Part shown: positions 1 to 13,240 of the stretch, piece after piece
Layout: every line of letters starts with the position of its first letter
Position numbering within the stretch: the stretch's first letter is position 1
Assembly: GCF_963678635.1 (NCBI RefSeq)
Contig: NC_087064.1
Coordinates: 61,311,548 to 61,375,547 of the forward strand
Length of the DNA: 64,000 nt
Source: Symsagittifera roscoffensis
Lineage: Eukaryota; Xenacoelomorpha; Acoela; Convolutidae
Direction: 5' to 3'
Translations under genes and position numbers: made by a program
Notes under the pieces: model-generated
Told to the model about the DNA's origin: nothing
Seen by the model: only the letters and a program-made list of their open reading frames with translations
The model's database searches: none

Positions 1-836
1 GCGAGGTTGGGGAAGTATGAGGTTGTTTGTAATACAACCCAGGGTTTCGAACCCGCTTGTGTAAAAGTTCATCAGCGGCTATAGGTTTTCCAGTTAAATT
101 CTCAACTTTCCTATCTGTTGCAGAAAAAGCGTCCTAAATTATAAGTTTCTCAAAAACATTTCACTAAACAACAGAACTTACCAGAGATCTTAAAGATTTT
201 TCAAGACGGACAGATTGATCCACGTGTGTTTTGATCATATTACCTACATTCTAACTCAGCATAAGCATAAATTTATCTACTCTATTCGTTATACCATCGA
301 GATGATCCAAACTCGATTTAATAAGTTCTTTGAAATCAGAATAATGAGACGTGACTTAAAACTTTTTTGAAAAAAAAAAATCAGGCAAAAGCATCTTACC
401 GGAGAAAGTTCCATTGTAATCCGAATTAGGCAACTGGAATTGGTTACAGTTATTCTGAAAAAATATTCGAAGAAATTTGCAATTATAATCGATTAAAATT
501 GGATTATTTTGCTTCAAAAACAAGTTTCATTTTCTTCCAAAAAATAATCGATTATATTCGGATTTTTTTGCGAAGAAATATAGTATCCTTATAATCCATT
601 TTAATGATTATTTTTAAGTTTTTGTAGAGACTGACAATGAAAATCCAATATAAGCGACCATTATCCATGAAACTTTAGTGCAGGTAGGTCTTCGTAATCG
701 AAGACTTGAACGATTTCTTCGTTTTTGAGTAGTAAAGGTTGATATTTTTTGTCTTTAAATGGCCCGGAATCTTGATGAAGCTTGTTTGCGAGCGCCTTAA
801 GGCCTTAATTTTCATTTGATCATCAGTCAGATTGAA

Positions 837-873
837 TTTAAATCTCGGATGTCAAGCTGTTCCGAGGTTTAAA
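837..873. repeat. Conserved stem-loop in type-A monomers (example)
   Basis: TTTAAATCTCGGA and TCCGAGGTTTAAA form a 13-bp stem with one mismatch or G-T pair around an 11-base loop. The element recurs in every type-A monomer inspected, for example near 1,723, 3,487 and 4,373 (the last with a base change in its outer arm). In type-B monomers the left arm is changed (AGGATCTCTGATG) and the stem is broken, so it marks the subtype. Function is unknown. Confidence 0.75.
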
Positions 874-3800
874 TTTGATGAACTAGCGCGAGGTTGGGGA
901 AGTATGAGGTTGTTTGTAATACAACCCAGGGTTTCGAACCCGCTTGTGTAAAAGTTCATCAGCGGCTATAGGTTTTCCAGTTAAATTCTCAACTTTCCTA
1001 TCTGTTGCAGAAAAAGCGTCCTAAATTATAAGTTTCTCAAAAACATTTCACTAAACAACAGAACTTACCAGAGGTCTTAAAGATTTTTCAAGACGGACAG
1101 ATTGATCCACCTGTGTTTTGATCATATTACCTACATTCTAACTTAGCATAAGCATAAATTTATCTACTCTGTTCGTTATACCATCGAGACGATCCAAACT
1201 CGAGTTAATAAGTTCTCTGAAATCAGAACAATGAGACGTGGTTTAAAACTTTTTTGAAAAAAAAATCAGTCAAAAGCATGTTACCGGAGAAAGTTCCATT
1301 GTAATCTGAATTAGGCAACTGGAATTGGTTACAGTTATTCTGAAAAAATATTCGAAGAAATTTGCAATTATAATCGATTAATATTGGATTATTTTGCTTC
1401 AAAAACAAGTTTCATTTTCTTGCAAAAAATAATCGATTATATTCGGATTTTTTTTGCGAAGAAATATAGTATCCTTATAATCCATTTTAATGATTATTTT
1501 TAAGTTTTTGTAGAGACTGACAATGAAAATCCAATATAAGCGACCATTATCCATGAAACTTTAGTGCAGGTAGGTCTTCGTAATCGAAGACTTGAACGAT
1601 TTCTTCGTTTTTGAGTAGTAAAGGTTGATATTTTTGTCTTTAAATGGCCCGGAATCTTGATGAAGCTTGTTTGCGAGCGCCTTAAGGCCTTAATTTTCAT
1701 TTGATCATCAGTCAGGTTGAATTTAAATCTCGGATGTCAAGCTGTTCCGAGGTTTAAATTTGATGAACTAGCGCGAGGTTGGAAGTATGAGGTTGTTTGT
1801 AATACAACCCAGGGTTTCGAACCCGCTTGTGTAAAAGTTCGTCAGCGGCTATGGGTTTTCCAGTTAAATTCTCAACTTTCCTATCTGTTGCAGAAAAAGC
1901 GTCCTAAATTATAAGTTTCTCAAAAACATTTCACTAAACAACAGAACTTACCAGAGATCTTATAGATTTTTCAAGACGGACAGATTGATCCACGTGTGTT
2001 TTGATCATATTACCTACATTCTAACTCAGCATAAGCATAAATTTATCTACTCTATTCGTTATACCATCGAGATGATCCAAACTCGAGTTAATAAATTCTT
2101 TGAAATCAGAATAATGAGACGTGACTTAAAACTTTTTTGAAAAAAAAAATCAGGCAAAAGCATCTTACCGGAGAAAGTTCCATTGTAATCCGAATTAGGC
2201 AACTGTAATTGGTTACAGTTATTCTGAAAAAATGGTCGAAGAAATTTGCAATTATAATCGATTAAAATTGGATTATTTTGCTTCAAAAACAAGTTTCATT
2301 TTCTTCCAAAAAATAATCGATTATATTCGGATTTTTTTGCGTCGAAACATAGTATCCGTATAATCCATTTTAATAGTTTTTTTTTAATTTTCGTAGAGAC
2401 TGACAATAAAAGTCCAATATAAGCGACTATTATCCATGAAACTTTAGTGCAGGTAGGTTTTCGTAATCGAAGACTTGAACGATTTCTTCGTTTTTGAGTT
2501 GTAAAGGTTGATATCTTTGTCTTTAAATGGCCCGAAATCTTGATGAAGCTTGTTTGCGAGTGCCTTAAGACCTAAAATTTCATTTGATCTTCAATCAGGT
2601 TGAATTAGGATCTCTGATGTCAATCTGTTCCGAGGTTTAAATTTGATGAACTAGCGCGAGATTGGGGAAGTACGAGGTTGTTTGTAATACAACCCAGGGT
2701 TTCGAACTCGCTTGTGTAAAAGTTCGTCAGCGGCTATAGGTTTTCCGGTTAAATTCTCAACTTTCCTATCTGTTGCAGAAAAAGCGTCCTAAATTATAAG
2801 TTTCTCAAAAACATTTCACTAAACAACAGAACTTACCAGAGATCTTAAAGATTTTTCAAGACGGACAGATTGATCCACGTGTGTTTTGATCATATTACCT
2901 ACATTCTAACTCAGCATAAGCATAAATTTATCTACTCTGTTCGTTATACCATCGAGACGATCCAAACTCGAGTTAATAAATTCTTTAAATCAGAATAATG
3001 AAACGTGATTTAAAAAATTTTTTTGAAAAAAAATCAGGCAAAAGCATCTTACCGGAGAAAGTTCCATTGTAATCCGATTTAGGCAACTGGAATTGGTTAC
3101 AGTTATTCTGAACAAATATTCGAAGAAATTTGCAATTATAATTGATTAAAATTGGATTATTTTGCTTCAACAACAAGTTTCATTTTCTTCCAAAAAATAA
3201 TCGATTATATTCGGATTTTTTTGCGAAGAAATATAGTATCCTTATAATCCATTTTAATGATTATTTTTAAGTTTTTGTAGAGACTGACAATGAAAATCCA
3301 ATATAAGCGACCATTATCCATGAAACTTTAGTGCAGGTAGGTCTTCGTAATCGAAGACTTGAACGATTTCTTCGTTTTTGAGTAGTAAAGGTTGATATTT
3401 TTGTCTTTAAATGGCCCGGAATCTTGATGAAGCTTGTTTGCGAGCACCTTAAGGCCTTAATTTTCATTTGATCATCAGTCAGGTTGAATTTAAATCTCGG
3501 ATGTCAAGCTGTTCCGAGGTTTAAATTTGATGAACTAGCGCGAGGTTGGAAGTATGAGGTTGTTTGTAATACAACCCAGGGTTTCGAACCCGCTTGTGTA
3601 AAAGTTCGTCAGCGGCTATAGGTTTTCCAGTTAAATTCTCAACTTTCCTATCTGTTGCAGAAAAAGCGTCCTAAATTATAAGTTTCTCAAAAACATTTCA
3701 CTAAACAACAGAACTTACCAGAGGTCTTAAAGATTTTTCAAGACGGACAGATTGATCCACCTGTGTTCTGATCATATTACCTACATTCTAACTCAGCATA

Positions 3801-6800
3801 AGCATAAATTTATCTACTCTGTTCGTTATACCATCGAGACGATCCAAACTCGAGTTAATAAGTTCTTTGAAATCAGAATAATGAGACGTGACTTAAAACT
3901 TTTTTGAAAAAAAAAAAAATCTGTCAAAAGCATGTTACCGGAGAAAGTTCCATTGTAATCCGAATTAGGCAACTGGAATTGGTTAGTTATTCTGAAAAAA
4001 TATTCGAAGAAATTTGCAATTATAATCGATTAAAATTGGATTATTTTGCTTCAAAAACAAGTTTCATTTTCTTCCAAAAAAATAATCGATTATATTCGGA
4101 TTTTTTTTGCGAAGAAATATAGTATCCCTATAATCCATTTTAATGATTATTTTTAAGTTTTTGTAGAGACTGACAATGAAAATCCAATATAAGCGACCAT
4201 TATCCATGAAACTTTAGTGCAGGTAGGTCTTCGTAATCGAAGACTTGAACGATTTCTTCGTTTTTGAGTAGTAAAGGTTGATATTTTTGTCTTTAAATGG
4301 CCCGGAATCTTGATGAAGCTTGTTTGCGAGCGCCTTAAGGCCTTAATTTTCATTTGATCATCAGTCAGGTTGATTTTAAATCTCGGATGTCAAGCTGTTC
4401 CGAGGTTTAAATTTGATGAACTAGCGCGAGGTTAGAAGTATGAGGTTGTTTGTAATACAACCCAGGGTTTCGAACCGGCTTGTGTAAAAGTTCGTCAGCG
4501 GCTATAGGTTTTCCAGTTAAATTCTCAACTTTCCTATCTGTTGCAGAAAAAGCGTCCTAAATTATAAGTTTCTCGAAAACATTTCACTAAACAACAGAAC
4601 TTACCAGAGATCTTAAAGATTTTTCAAGACGGACAGATTGATCCACGTGTGTTTTGATCATATTACCTACATTCTAAATCAGCATAAGCATAAATTTATC
4701 TACTCTATTCGTTATACCATCGAGATGATCCAAACTCGAGTTGATAAGTTCTTTGAAATCAGAATAATGAGACGTGACTTAAAACTTTTTTGAAAAAAAA
4801 AATCAGGCAAAAGCATCTTACCGGAGAAAGTTCCATTGTAATCCGAATTAGGCAACTGGAATTGGTTACAGTTATTCTGAAAAAATGGTCGAAGAAATTT
4901 GCAATTATAATCGATTAAAATTGGATTATTTTGCTTCAAAAACAAGTTTCATTTTCTTCCAAAAAATAATCGATTATATTCGGATTTTTTTTGCGTCGAA
5001 ACATAGTATCCGTATAATCCATTTTAATAGTTTTTTTTAAATTTTCGTAGATACTGACAATAAAAGTCCAATATAAGCGACTATTATCCATGAAACTTAA
5101 GTGCAGGTAGGTTTTCGTAATCGAAGACTTGAACGATTTCTTCGTTTTTGAGTTGTAAAGGTTGATATCTTTGTCTTTAAATGGCCCGAAAATTTGATGA
5201 AGCTTGTTTGCGAGTGCCTTAAGACCTAAAATTTCATTCGATCTTCAATCAGGTTGAATTAGGATCTCTGATGTCAAGCTGTTCCGAGGTTTAAATTTGA
5301 TGAACTAGCGCGAGATTGGGGAAGTACGAGGTTGTTTGTAATACAACCCAGGGTTTCGAACTCGCTTGTGTAAAAGTTCGTCAGCGGCTATAGGTTTTCC
5401 GGTTAAGTTCTCAACTTTCCTATCTGTTGCAGAAAAAGCGTCCTAAATTATAAGTTTCTCAAAAACATTTCACTAAACAACAGAACTTACCAGAGATCTT
5501 AAAGATTTTTCAAGACGGACAGATTGATCCACGTGTGTTTTGATCATATTACCTACATTCTAACTCATCATAAGCATAAATTTATCTACTCTGTTCGTTA
5601 TACCATCGAGACGATCGAAACTCGAGTTAATAAATTCTTTAAAATCAGAATAATGAAACGTGACTTAAAACTTTTTTTGAAAAAAAATCAGGCAAAAGCA
5701 TCTTACCGGAGAAAAATTCCATTGTAATCCGAATTAGGCAACTGGAATTGGTTACAGTTATTCTGAAAAAATATTCGAAGAAATTTGCAATTATAATCGA
5801 TTAAAATTGGATTATTTTGCTTCAAAAACAAGTTTCATTTTCTTCCAAAAAATAATCGATTATATTCGGATTTTTTTTTGCGAAGAAATATAGTATCCTT
5901 ATAATCCATTTTAATGATTATTTTTAAGTTTTTGTAGAGACTGACAATGAAAATCCAATATAAGCGACCATTATCCATGAAACTTTAGTGCAGGTAGGTC
6001 TTCGTAATCGAAGACTTGAACGATTTCTTCGTTTTTGAGTAGTAAAGGTTGATATTTTTTGTCTTTAAATGGCCCGGAATCTTGATGAAGCTTGTTTGCG
6101 AGCGCCTTAAGGCCTTAATTTTCATTTGATCATCAGTCAGGTTGAATTTAAATCTCGGATGTCAAGCTGTTCCGAGGTTTAAATTTGATGAACTAGCGCG
6201 AGGTTGGGGAAGTATGAGGTTGTTTGTAATACAACCCAGGGTTTCGAACCCGCTTGTGTAAAAGTTCATCAGCGGCTATAGGTTTTCCAGTTAAATTCTC
6301 AACTTTCCTATCTGTTGCAGAAAAAGCGTCCTAAATTATAAGTTTCTCAAAAACATTTCACTAAACAACAGAACTTACCAGAGGTCTTAAAGATTTTTCA
6401 AGACGGACAGATTGATCCACGTGTGTTTTGATCATATTACCTACATTCTAACTCAGCATAAGCATAAATTTATCTACTCTATTCGTTATACCATCGAGAT
6501 GATCCAAACTCGATTTAATAAGTTCTTTGAAATCAGAATAATGAGACGTGACTTAAAACTTTTTTGAAAAAAAAAAATCAGGCAAAAGCATCTTACCGGA
6601 GAAAGTTCCATTGTAATCCGAATTAGGCAACTGGAATTGGTTACAGTTATTCTGAAAAAATATTCGAAGAAATTTGCAATTATAATCGATTAAAATTGGA
6701 TTATTTTGCTTCAAAAACAAGTTTCATTTTCTTCCAAAAAATAATCGATTATATTCGGATTTTTTTGCGAAGAAATATAGTATCCTTATAATCCATTTTA

Positions 6801-7159
6801 ATGATTATTTTTAAGTTTTTGTAGAGACTGACAAGGAAAATCCAATATAAGCGACCATTATCCATGAAACTTTAGTGCAGGTAGGTCTTCGTAATCGAAG
6901 ACTTGAACGATTTCTTCGTTTTTGAGTAGTAAAGGTTGATATTTTTGTCTTTAAATGGCCCGGAATCTTGATGAAGCTTGTTTGCGAGCGCCTTAAGGCC
7001 TTAATTTTCATTTGATCATCAGTCAGGTTGAATTTAAATCTCGGATGTCAAGCTGTTCCGAGGTTTAAATTTGATGAACTAGCGCGAGGTTGGGGAAGTA
7101 TGAGGTTGTTTGTAATACAACCCAGGGTTTCGAACCCGCTTGTGTAAAAGTTCATCAGC

Positions 7160-10100
7160 GGCTATAGGTTTTCCAGTTAAATTCTCAACTTTCCTATCTG
7201 TTGCAGAAAAAGCGTCCTAAATTATAAGTTTCTCAAAAACATTTCACTAAACAACAGAACTTACCAGAGATCTTAAAGATTTTTCAAGACGGACAGATTG
7301 ATCCACGTGTGTTTTGATCATATTACCTACATTCTAACTCAGCATAAGCATAAATTTATCTACTCTATTCGTTATACCATCGAGATGATCCAAACTCGAG
7401 TTAATAAGTTCTTTGAAATCAGAATAATGAGACGTGACTTAAAACTTTTTTGAAAAAAAAAATCAGGCAAAAGCATCTTACCGGAGAAAGTTCCATTGTA
7501 ATCCGAATTAGGCAACTGGAATTGGTTACAGTTATTCTGAAAAAATGGTCGAAGAAATTTGCAATTATAATCGATTAAAATTGGATTATTTTGCTTCAAA
7601 AACAAGTTTCATTTTCTTCCAAAAAATAATCGATTATATTCGGATTTTTTTGCGTCGAAACATAGTATCCGTATAATCCATTTTAATAGTTTTTTTTAAA
7701 TTTTCGTAGAGACTGACAATAAAAGTCCAATATAAGCGACTATTATCCATGAAACTTAAGTGCAGGTAGGTTTTCGTAATCGAAGACTTGAACGATTTCT
7801 TCGTTTTTGAGTTGTAAAGGTTGATATCTTTGTCTTTAAATGGCCCGAAATCTTGAAGCTTGTTTGCGAGTGCCTTAAGACCTAAAATTTCAATTGATCT
7901 TCAATCAGGTTGAATTAGGATCTCTGATGTCAATCTGTTCCGAGGTTTAAATTTGATGAACTAGCGCGAGATTGGGGAAGTACGAGGTTGTTTGTAATAC
8001 AACCCAGGGTTTCGAACTCGCTTGTGTAAAAGTTCGTCAGCGGCTATAGGTTTTCCAGTTAAATTCTCAACTTTCCTATCTGTTGCAGAAAAAGCGTCCT
8101 AAATTATAGGTTTCTCAAAAACATTTCACTAAACAACAGAACTTACCAGAGATCTTAAAGATTTTTCAAGACGGACAGATTGATCCACGTGTGTTTTGAT
8201 CATATTACCTACATTCTAACTCAGCATAAGCATAAATTTATCTACTCTGTTCGTTATACCATCGAGACGATCCAAACTCGAGTTAATAAATTCTTTAAAA
8301 TCAGAATAATGAAACGTGACTTAAAACTTTTTTGAAAAAAAAAATCAGGCAAAAGCATCTTACCGGAGAAAGTTCCATTGTAATCCGAATTAGGCAACTG
8401 GAATTGGTTACAGTTATTCTGAAAAAATGGTCGAAGAAATTTGCAATTATAATCGATTAAAATTGGATTATTTTGCTTCAAAAACAAGTTTCATTTTCTT
8501 CCAAAAAATAATCGATTATATTCGGATTTTTTTGCGTCGAAACATAGTATCCGTATAATCCATTTTAATAGTTTTTTTTTAAATTTTCGTAGAGACTGAC
8601 AATAAAAGTCCAATATAAGCGACTATTATCCATGAAACTTTAGTGCAGGTAGGTTTTCGTAATCGAAGACTTGAACGATTTCTTCGTTTTTGAGTTGTAA
8701 AGGTTGATATCTTTGTCTTTAAATGGCCCGAAATCTTGAAGCTTGTTTGCGAGTGCCTTAAGACCTAAACTTTCATTTGATCTTCAATCAGGTTGAACTA
8801 GGATCTCTGATGTCAATCTGTTCCGAGGTTTAAATTTGATGAACTAGCGCGAGATTGGGGAAGTACGAGGTTGTTTGTAATACAACCCAGGGTTTCGAAC
8901 TCGCTTGTGTAAAAGTTCGTCAGCGGCTATAGGTTTTCCAGTTAAATTCTCAACTTTCCTATCTGTTGCAGAAAAAGCGTCCTAAATTATAAGTTTCTCA
9001 AAAACATTTCACTAAACAACAGAACTTACCAGAGATCTTAAAGATTTTTCAAGACGGACAGATTGATCCACGTGTGTTTTGATCATATTACCTACATTCT
9101 AACTCAGCATAAGCATAAATTTATCTACTCTGTTCGTTATACCATCGAGACTATCCAAACTCGAGTTAATAAATTCTTTAAAATCAGAATAATGAAACGT
9201 GACTTAAAACTTTTTTTGAAAAAAATCAGGCAAAAGCATCTTACCGGAGAAAGTTCCATTGTAATCCGATTTAGGCAACTGGAATTGTTTACAGTTATTC
9301 TGAAAAAATATAAGAACAAATTTGCAATTTTAATCGATTAAAATTGGATTATTTTGCTTCAAAAACAAGTTTAATTTTCTTCCAAAAAATAATCGATTAT
9401 ATTCGGATTTTTTTGCGTCGAAACATAGTATCCGTATAATCCATTTTAATAGTTATTTTTAAATTTTTGTAGAGACTGACAATAAAAGTCCAATATAAGC
9501 GACTATTATCCATGAAACTTCAGTGCAGGTAGGTTTTCGTAATCGAAGACTTGAACGATTTCTTCGTTTTTGAGTTGTAAAGGTTGATATCTTTGTCTTT
9601 AAATGGCCCGAAATCTTGATGAAGCTTGTTTGCGAGTGCCCTAAGACCTAAAATTTCATTTGATCTTCAATCAGGTTGAATTAGGATCTCTGATGTCAAG
9701 CTGTTCCGAGGTTTAAATTTGGTGAACTAGCGCGAGATTGGGGAAGTACGAGGTTGTTTGTAATACAACCCAGGGTTTCGAACTCGCTTGTGTAAATCGT
9801 AGATAAGCTGTTCATTAGAAATAATACTGTGTAATTTGTCGATCTTTAGTTTTTATCTACAGATTGACTATTATTGTGGATGCTTTTGCTTATAACAGAT
9901 ATATCTAATAAAATTTATCAATTCAAATTTTTTTTAGAAAACAGACTATATGTGAGTCTAGTCTGTTATTCGCGAGTTTTCTTCTTTCAATGTGTTTCCT
10001 GGGTTCTTTTATTTTTCGCACCCCCATTGGAATGAAACAGAATGAGATCTAATTATCTGGGGCATGATCGTTTAATTGCCCACTTTGGGGCTTAAGATAA

Positions 10101-13100
10101 GGTGATTGTTTAATGAATGGTAGGAAATTCTGACCCCTGGGATATGATTAACAGCGTGAAAGATAACTGAACGTCTTTAATAATGAAAAGAGTATTGGCA
10201 GTTTTCTATTTATTTTGCCATAGAGAAGAAAACCCTGAAAAGATTGGAAATAAAAGCAAAATTTCGACTTCCGCTTCAAGCCTTTTACAAGTCAGTTTTT
10301 TGTCGAATTACCATCAATTAGAACCATCGTTAGGCATTCTCGCAGTTGTAATCCTTCTATCAGCTCATTCTCTTATCTGGGTTTTGTTGGAATTTGCAAT
10401 TTTAATAGGTTTGCGAGCGCCTTAAGGCCTTAATTTTCATTTGATCATCAGTCAGGTTGAATTTAAATCTCGGATGTCAAGCTGTTCCGAGGTTTAAATT
10501 TGATGAACTAGCGCGAGGTTGGGGAAGTATGAGGTTGTTTGTAATACAACCCAGGGTTTCGAACCCGCTTGTGTAAAAGTTCGTCAGCGGCTATAGGTTT
10601 TCCAGTTAAATTCTCAACTTTCCTATCTGTTGCAGAAAAAGCATCCTAAATTATAAGTTTCTCAAAAACATTTCACTAAACAACAGAACTTACCAGAGAT
10701 CTTAAAGATTTTTCAAGACGGACAGATTGATCCACGTGTGTTTTGATCATATTACCTACATTCTAACTCAGCATAAGCATAAATTTGTCTACTATTCGTT
10801 ATACCATCGAGATGATCCAAACTCGAGTTAATAAGTTCTTTGAAATCAGAATAATGAAACGTGACTTAAAACTTTTTTGAAAAAAAATCAGGCAAAAGCA
10901 TCTTACCGGAGAAAGTTCCATTGTAATCCGAATTAGGCAACTGGAATTGGTTACAGTTATTCTGAGAAAATATTCGAAGAAATTTGCAATTATAATCGGT
11001 TAAAATGGGATTATTTTGCTTCAAAAACAAGTTTCATTTTCTTCCAAAAAATAATCGATAAATATTCGGATTTTTTTTTTGCGAAGAAATATAGTATCCT
11101 TATAATCCATTTTAATGATTATTTTTAAGTTTTTGTAGAGACTGACAATGAAAATCCAATATAAGCGACCATTATCCATGAAACTTTAGTGCAGGTAGGT
11201 CTTCGTAATCGAAGACTTGAACGATTTCTTCGTTTTTGAGTAGTAAAGGTTGATATTTTTGTCTTTAAATGGCCCGGAATCTTGATGAAGCTTGTTTGCG
11301 AGCGCCTTAAGGCCTTAATTTTCATTTGATCATCAGTCAGGTTGAATTTAAATCTCGGATGTCAAGCTGTTCCGAGGTTTAAATTTGATGAACTAGCGCG
11401 AGGTTGGAAGTATGAGGTTGTTTGTAATACAACCCAGGGTTTCGAACCCGCTTGTGTAAAAGTTCGTCAGCGGCTATAGGTTTTCAAGTTAAATTCTCAA
11501 CTTTCCTATCTGTTGCAGAAAAAGCGTCCTAAATTATAAGTTTCTCAAAAACATTTCACTAAACAACAGAACTTACCAGAGGTCTTAAAGATTTTTCAAG
11601 ACGGACAGATTGATCCACCTGTGTTTTGATCATATTACCTACATTCTAACTCAGCATAAGCATAAATTTATCTACTCTGTTCGTTATACCATCGAGACGA
11701 TCCAAACTCGAGTTAATAAGTTCTCTGAAATCAGAATAATGAGACGTGACTTAAAACTTTTTTGAAAAAAAAATCAGTCAAAAGCATGTTACCGGAGAAA
11801 GTTCCATTGTAATCCGAATTAGGCAACTGGAATTGGTTACAGTTATTCTGTAAAAATATTCGAAGAAATTTTTAATTATAATCGATTAAAATTGGATTAT
11901 TTTGCTTCAAAAACAAGTTTCATTTTCTTCCAAAAAATAATCGATTATATTCGGATTTTTTTTGCGAAGAAATATAGTATCCTTATAATCCATTTTAATG
12001 ATTATTTTTAAGTTTTTGTAGAGACTGACAATGAAAATCCAATATAAGCTACCATTATCCATGAAACTTAAGTGCAGGTAGGTCTTCGTAATCGAAGACT
12101 TGAACGATTTCTTCGTTTTTGAGTAGTAAAGGTTGATATTTTTGTCTTTAAATGGCCCGGAATCTTGATGAAGCTTGTTTGCGAGCGCCTTAAGGCCTTA
12201 ATTTTCATTTGATCATCAGTCAGGTTGAATTTAAATCTCGGATGTCAAGCTGTTCCGAGGTTTAAATTTGATGAACTAGCGCGAGGTTGGAAGTATGAGG
12301 TTGTTTGTAATACAACCCAGGGTTTCGAACCCGCTTGTGTAAAAGTTCGTCAGCGGCTATAGGTTTTCAAGTTAAATTCTCAACTTTCCTATCTGTTGCA
12401 GAAAAAGCGTCCTAAATTATAAGTTTCTCAAAAACATTTCACTAAACAACAGAACTTACCAGAGGTCTTAAAGATTTTTCAAGACGGACAGATTGATCCA
12501 CCTGTGTTTTGATCATATTACCTACATTCTATCTCAGCATAAGCATAAATTTATCTACTCTGTTCGTTATACCATCGAGACGATCCAAACTCGAGTTAAT
12601 AAGTTCTCTGAAATCAGAATAATGAGACGTGACTTAAAACTTTTTTGAAAAAAAAATCAGTCAAAAGCATGTTACCGGAGAAAGTTCCATTGTAATCCGA
12701 ATTAGGCAACTGGAATTGGTTACAGTTATTCTGAAAAAATATTCGAAGAAATTTGCAATTATAATCGATTAAAATTGGATTATTTTGCTTCAAAAACAAG
12801 TTTCATTTTCTTCCAAAAAATAATCGATTATATTCGGATTTTTTTTGCGAAGAAATATAGTATCCTTATAATCCATTTTAATGATTATTTTTAAGATTTT
12901 GTAGAGACTGACAATGAAAATCCAATATAAGCGACCATTATCCATGAAACTTTAGTGCAGGTAGGTCTTCGTAATCGAAGACTTGAACGATTTCTTCGTT
13001 TTTGAGTAGTAAAGGTTGATATTTTTGTCTTTAAATGGCCCGGAATCTTGATGAAGCTTGTTTGCGAGCGCCTTAAGGCCTTAATTTTCATTTGATCATC

Positions 13101-13240
13101 AGTCAGGTTGAATTTAAATCTCGGATGTCAAGCTGTTCCGAGGTTTAAATTTGATGAACTAGCGCGAGGTTGGGGAAGTATGAGGTTGTTTGTAGTACAA
13201 CCCAGGGTTTCGAACCCGCTTGTGTAAAAGTTCGTCAGCG
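7160..13240. repeat. Higher-order satellite unit, copy 1 (~6,081 bp)
   Basis: This block of about seven monomers plus a captured non-satellite insert repeats almost exactly 6,081 bp downstream. Matching landmarks include 9,063/15,144, 10,183/16,264, 11,125/17,206 and 12,614/18,695. By eye only a few substitutions and homopolymer-length differences separate the copies (for example position 8209 against 14,289). The edges are approximate because both ends lie inside homologous monomers. Confidence 0.93.
9797..10393 (+). other. Captured flank fragment in the satellite, copy 1
   Basis: This non-satellite insert corresponds over 597 bp to the unique DNA right of the array (24,550-25,146) and begins at exactly the same satellite/unique junction (CTTGTGTAAA then TCGTAGATAAG). 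It therefore comes from the array's own right border. On the right it runs into a 16-bp satellite scrap (AATTTGCAATTTTAAT, 10,391-10,406) and then into a different part of the monomer at GTTTGCGAGCGCC, so the exit junction is composite. It contains the small ORF described at 24,936, here extended to 80 codons (10,183-10,425). Confidence 0.92.

Noticed and set aside
1500-1700. A 66-codon minus-strand ORF conserved in most type-A monomers (also 3267, 4153, 6811, 11125, 12891 and others)
   Set aside because: It is conserved only because the monomers are near-identical. Type-B monomers break it, there is no codon-level constraint, and a second unrelated ORF overlaps the same repeat.
9063-9341. 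A 92-codon plus-strand ORF inside the satellite, repeated at 15,144
   Set aside because: It is a product of one monomer variant duplicated with the 6,081-bp unit. Sister monomers stop early.
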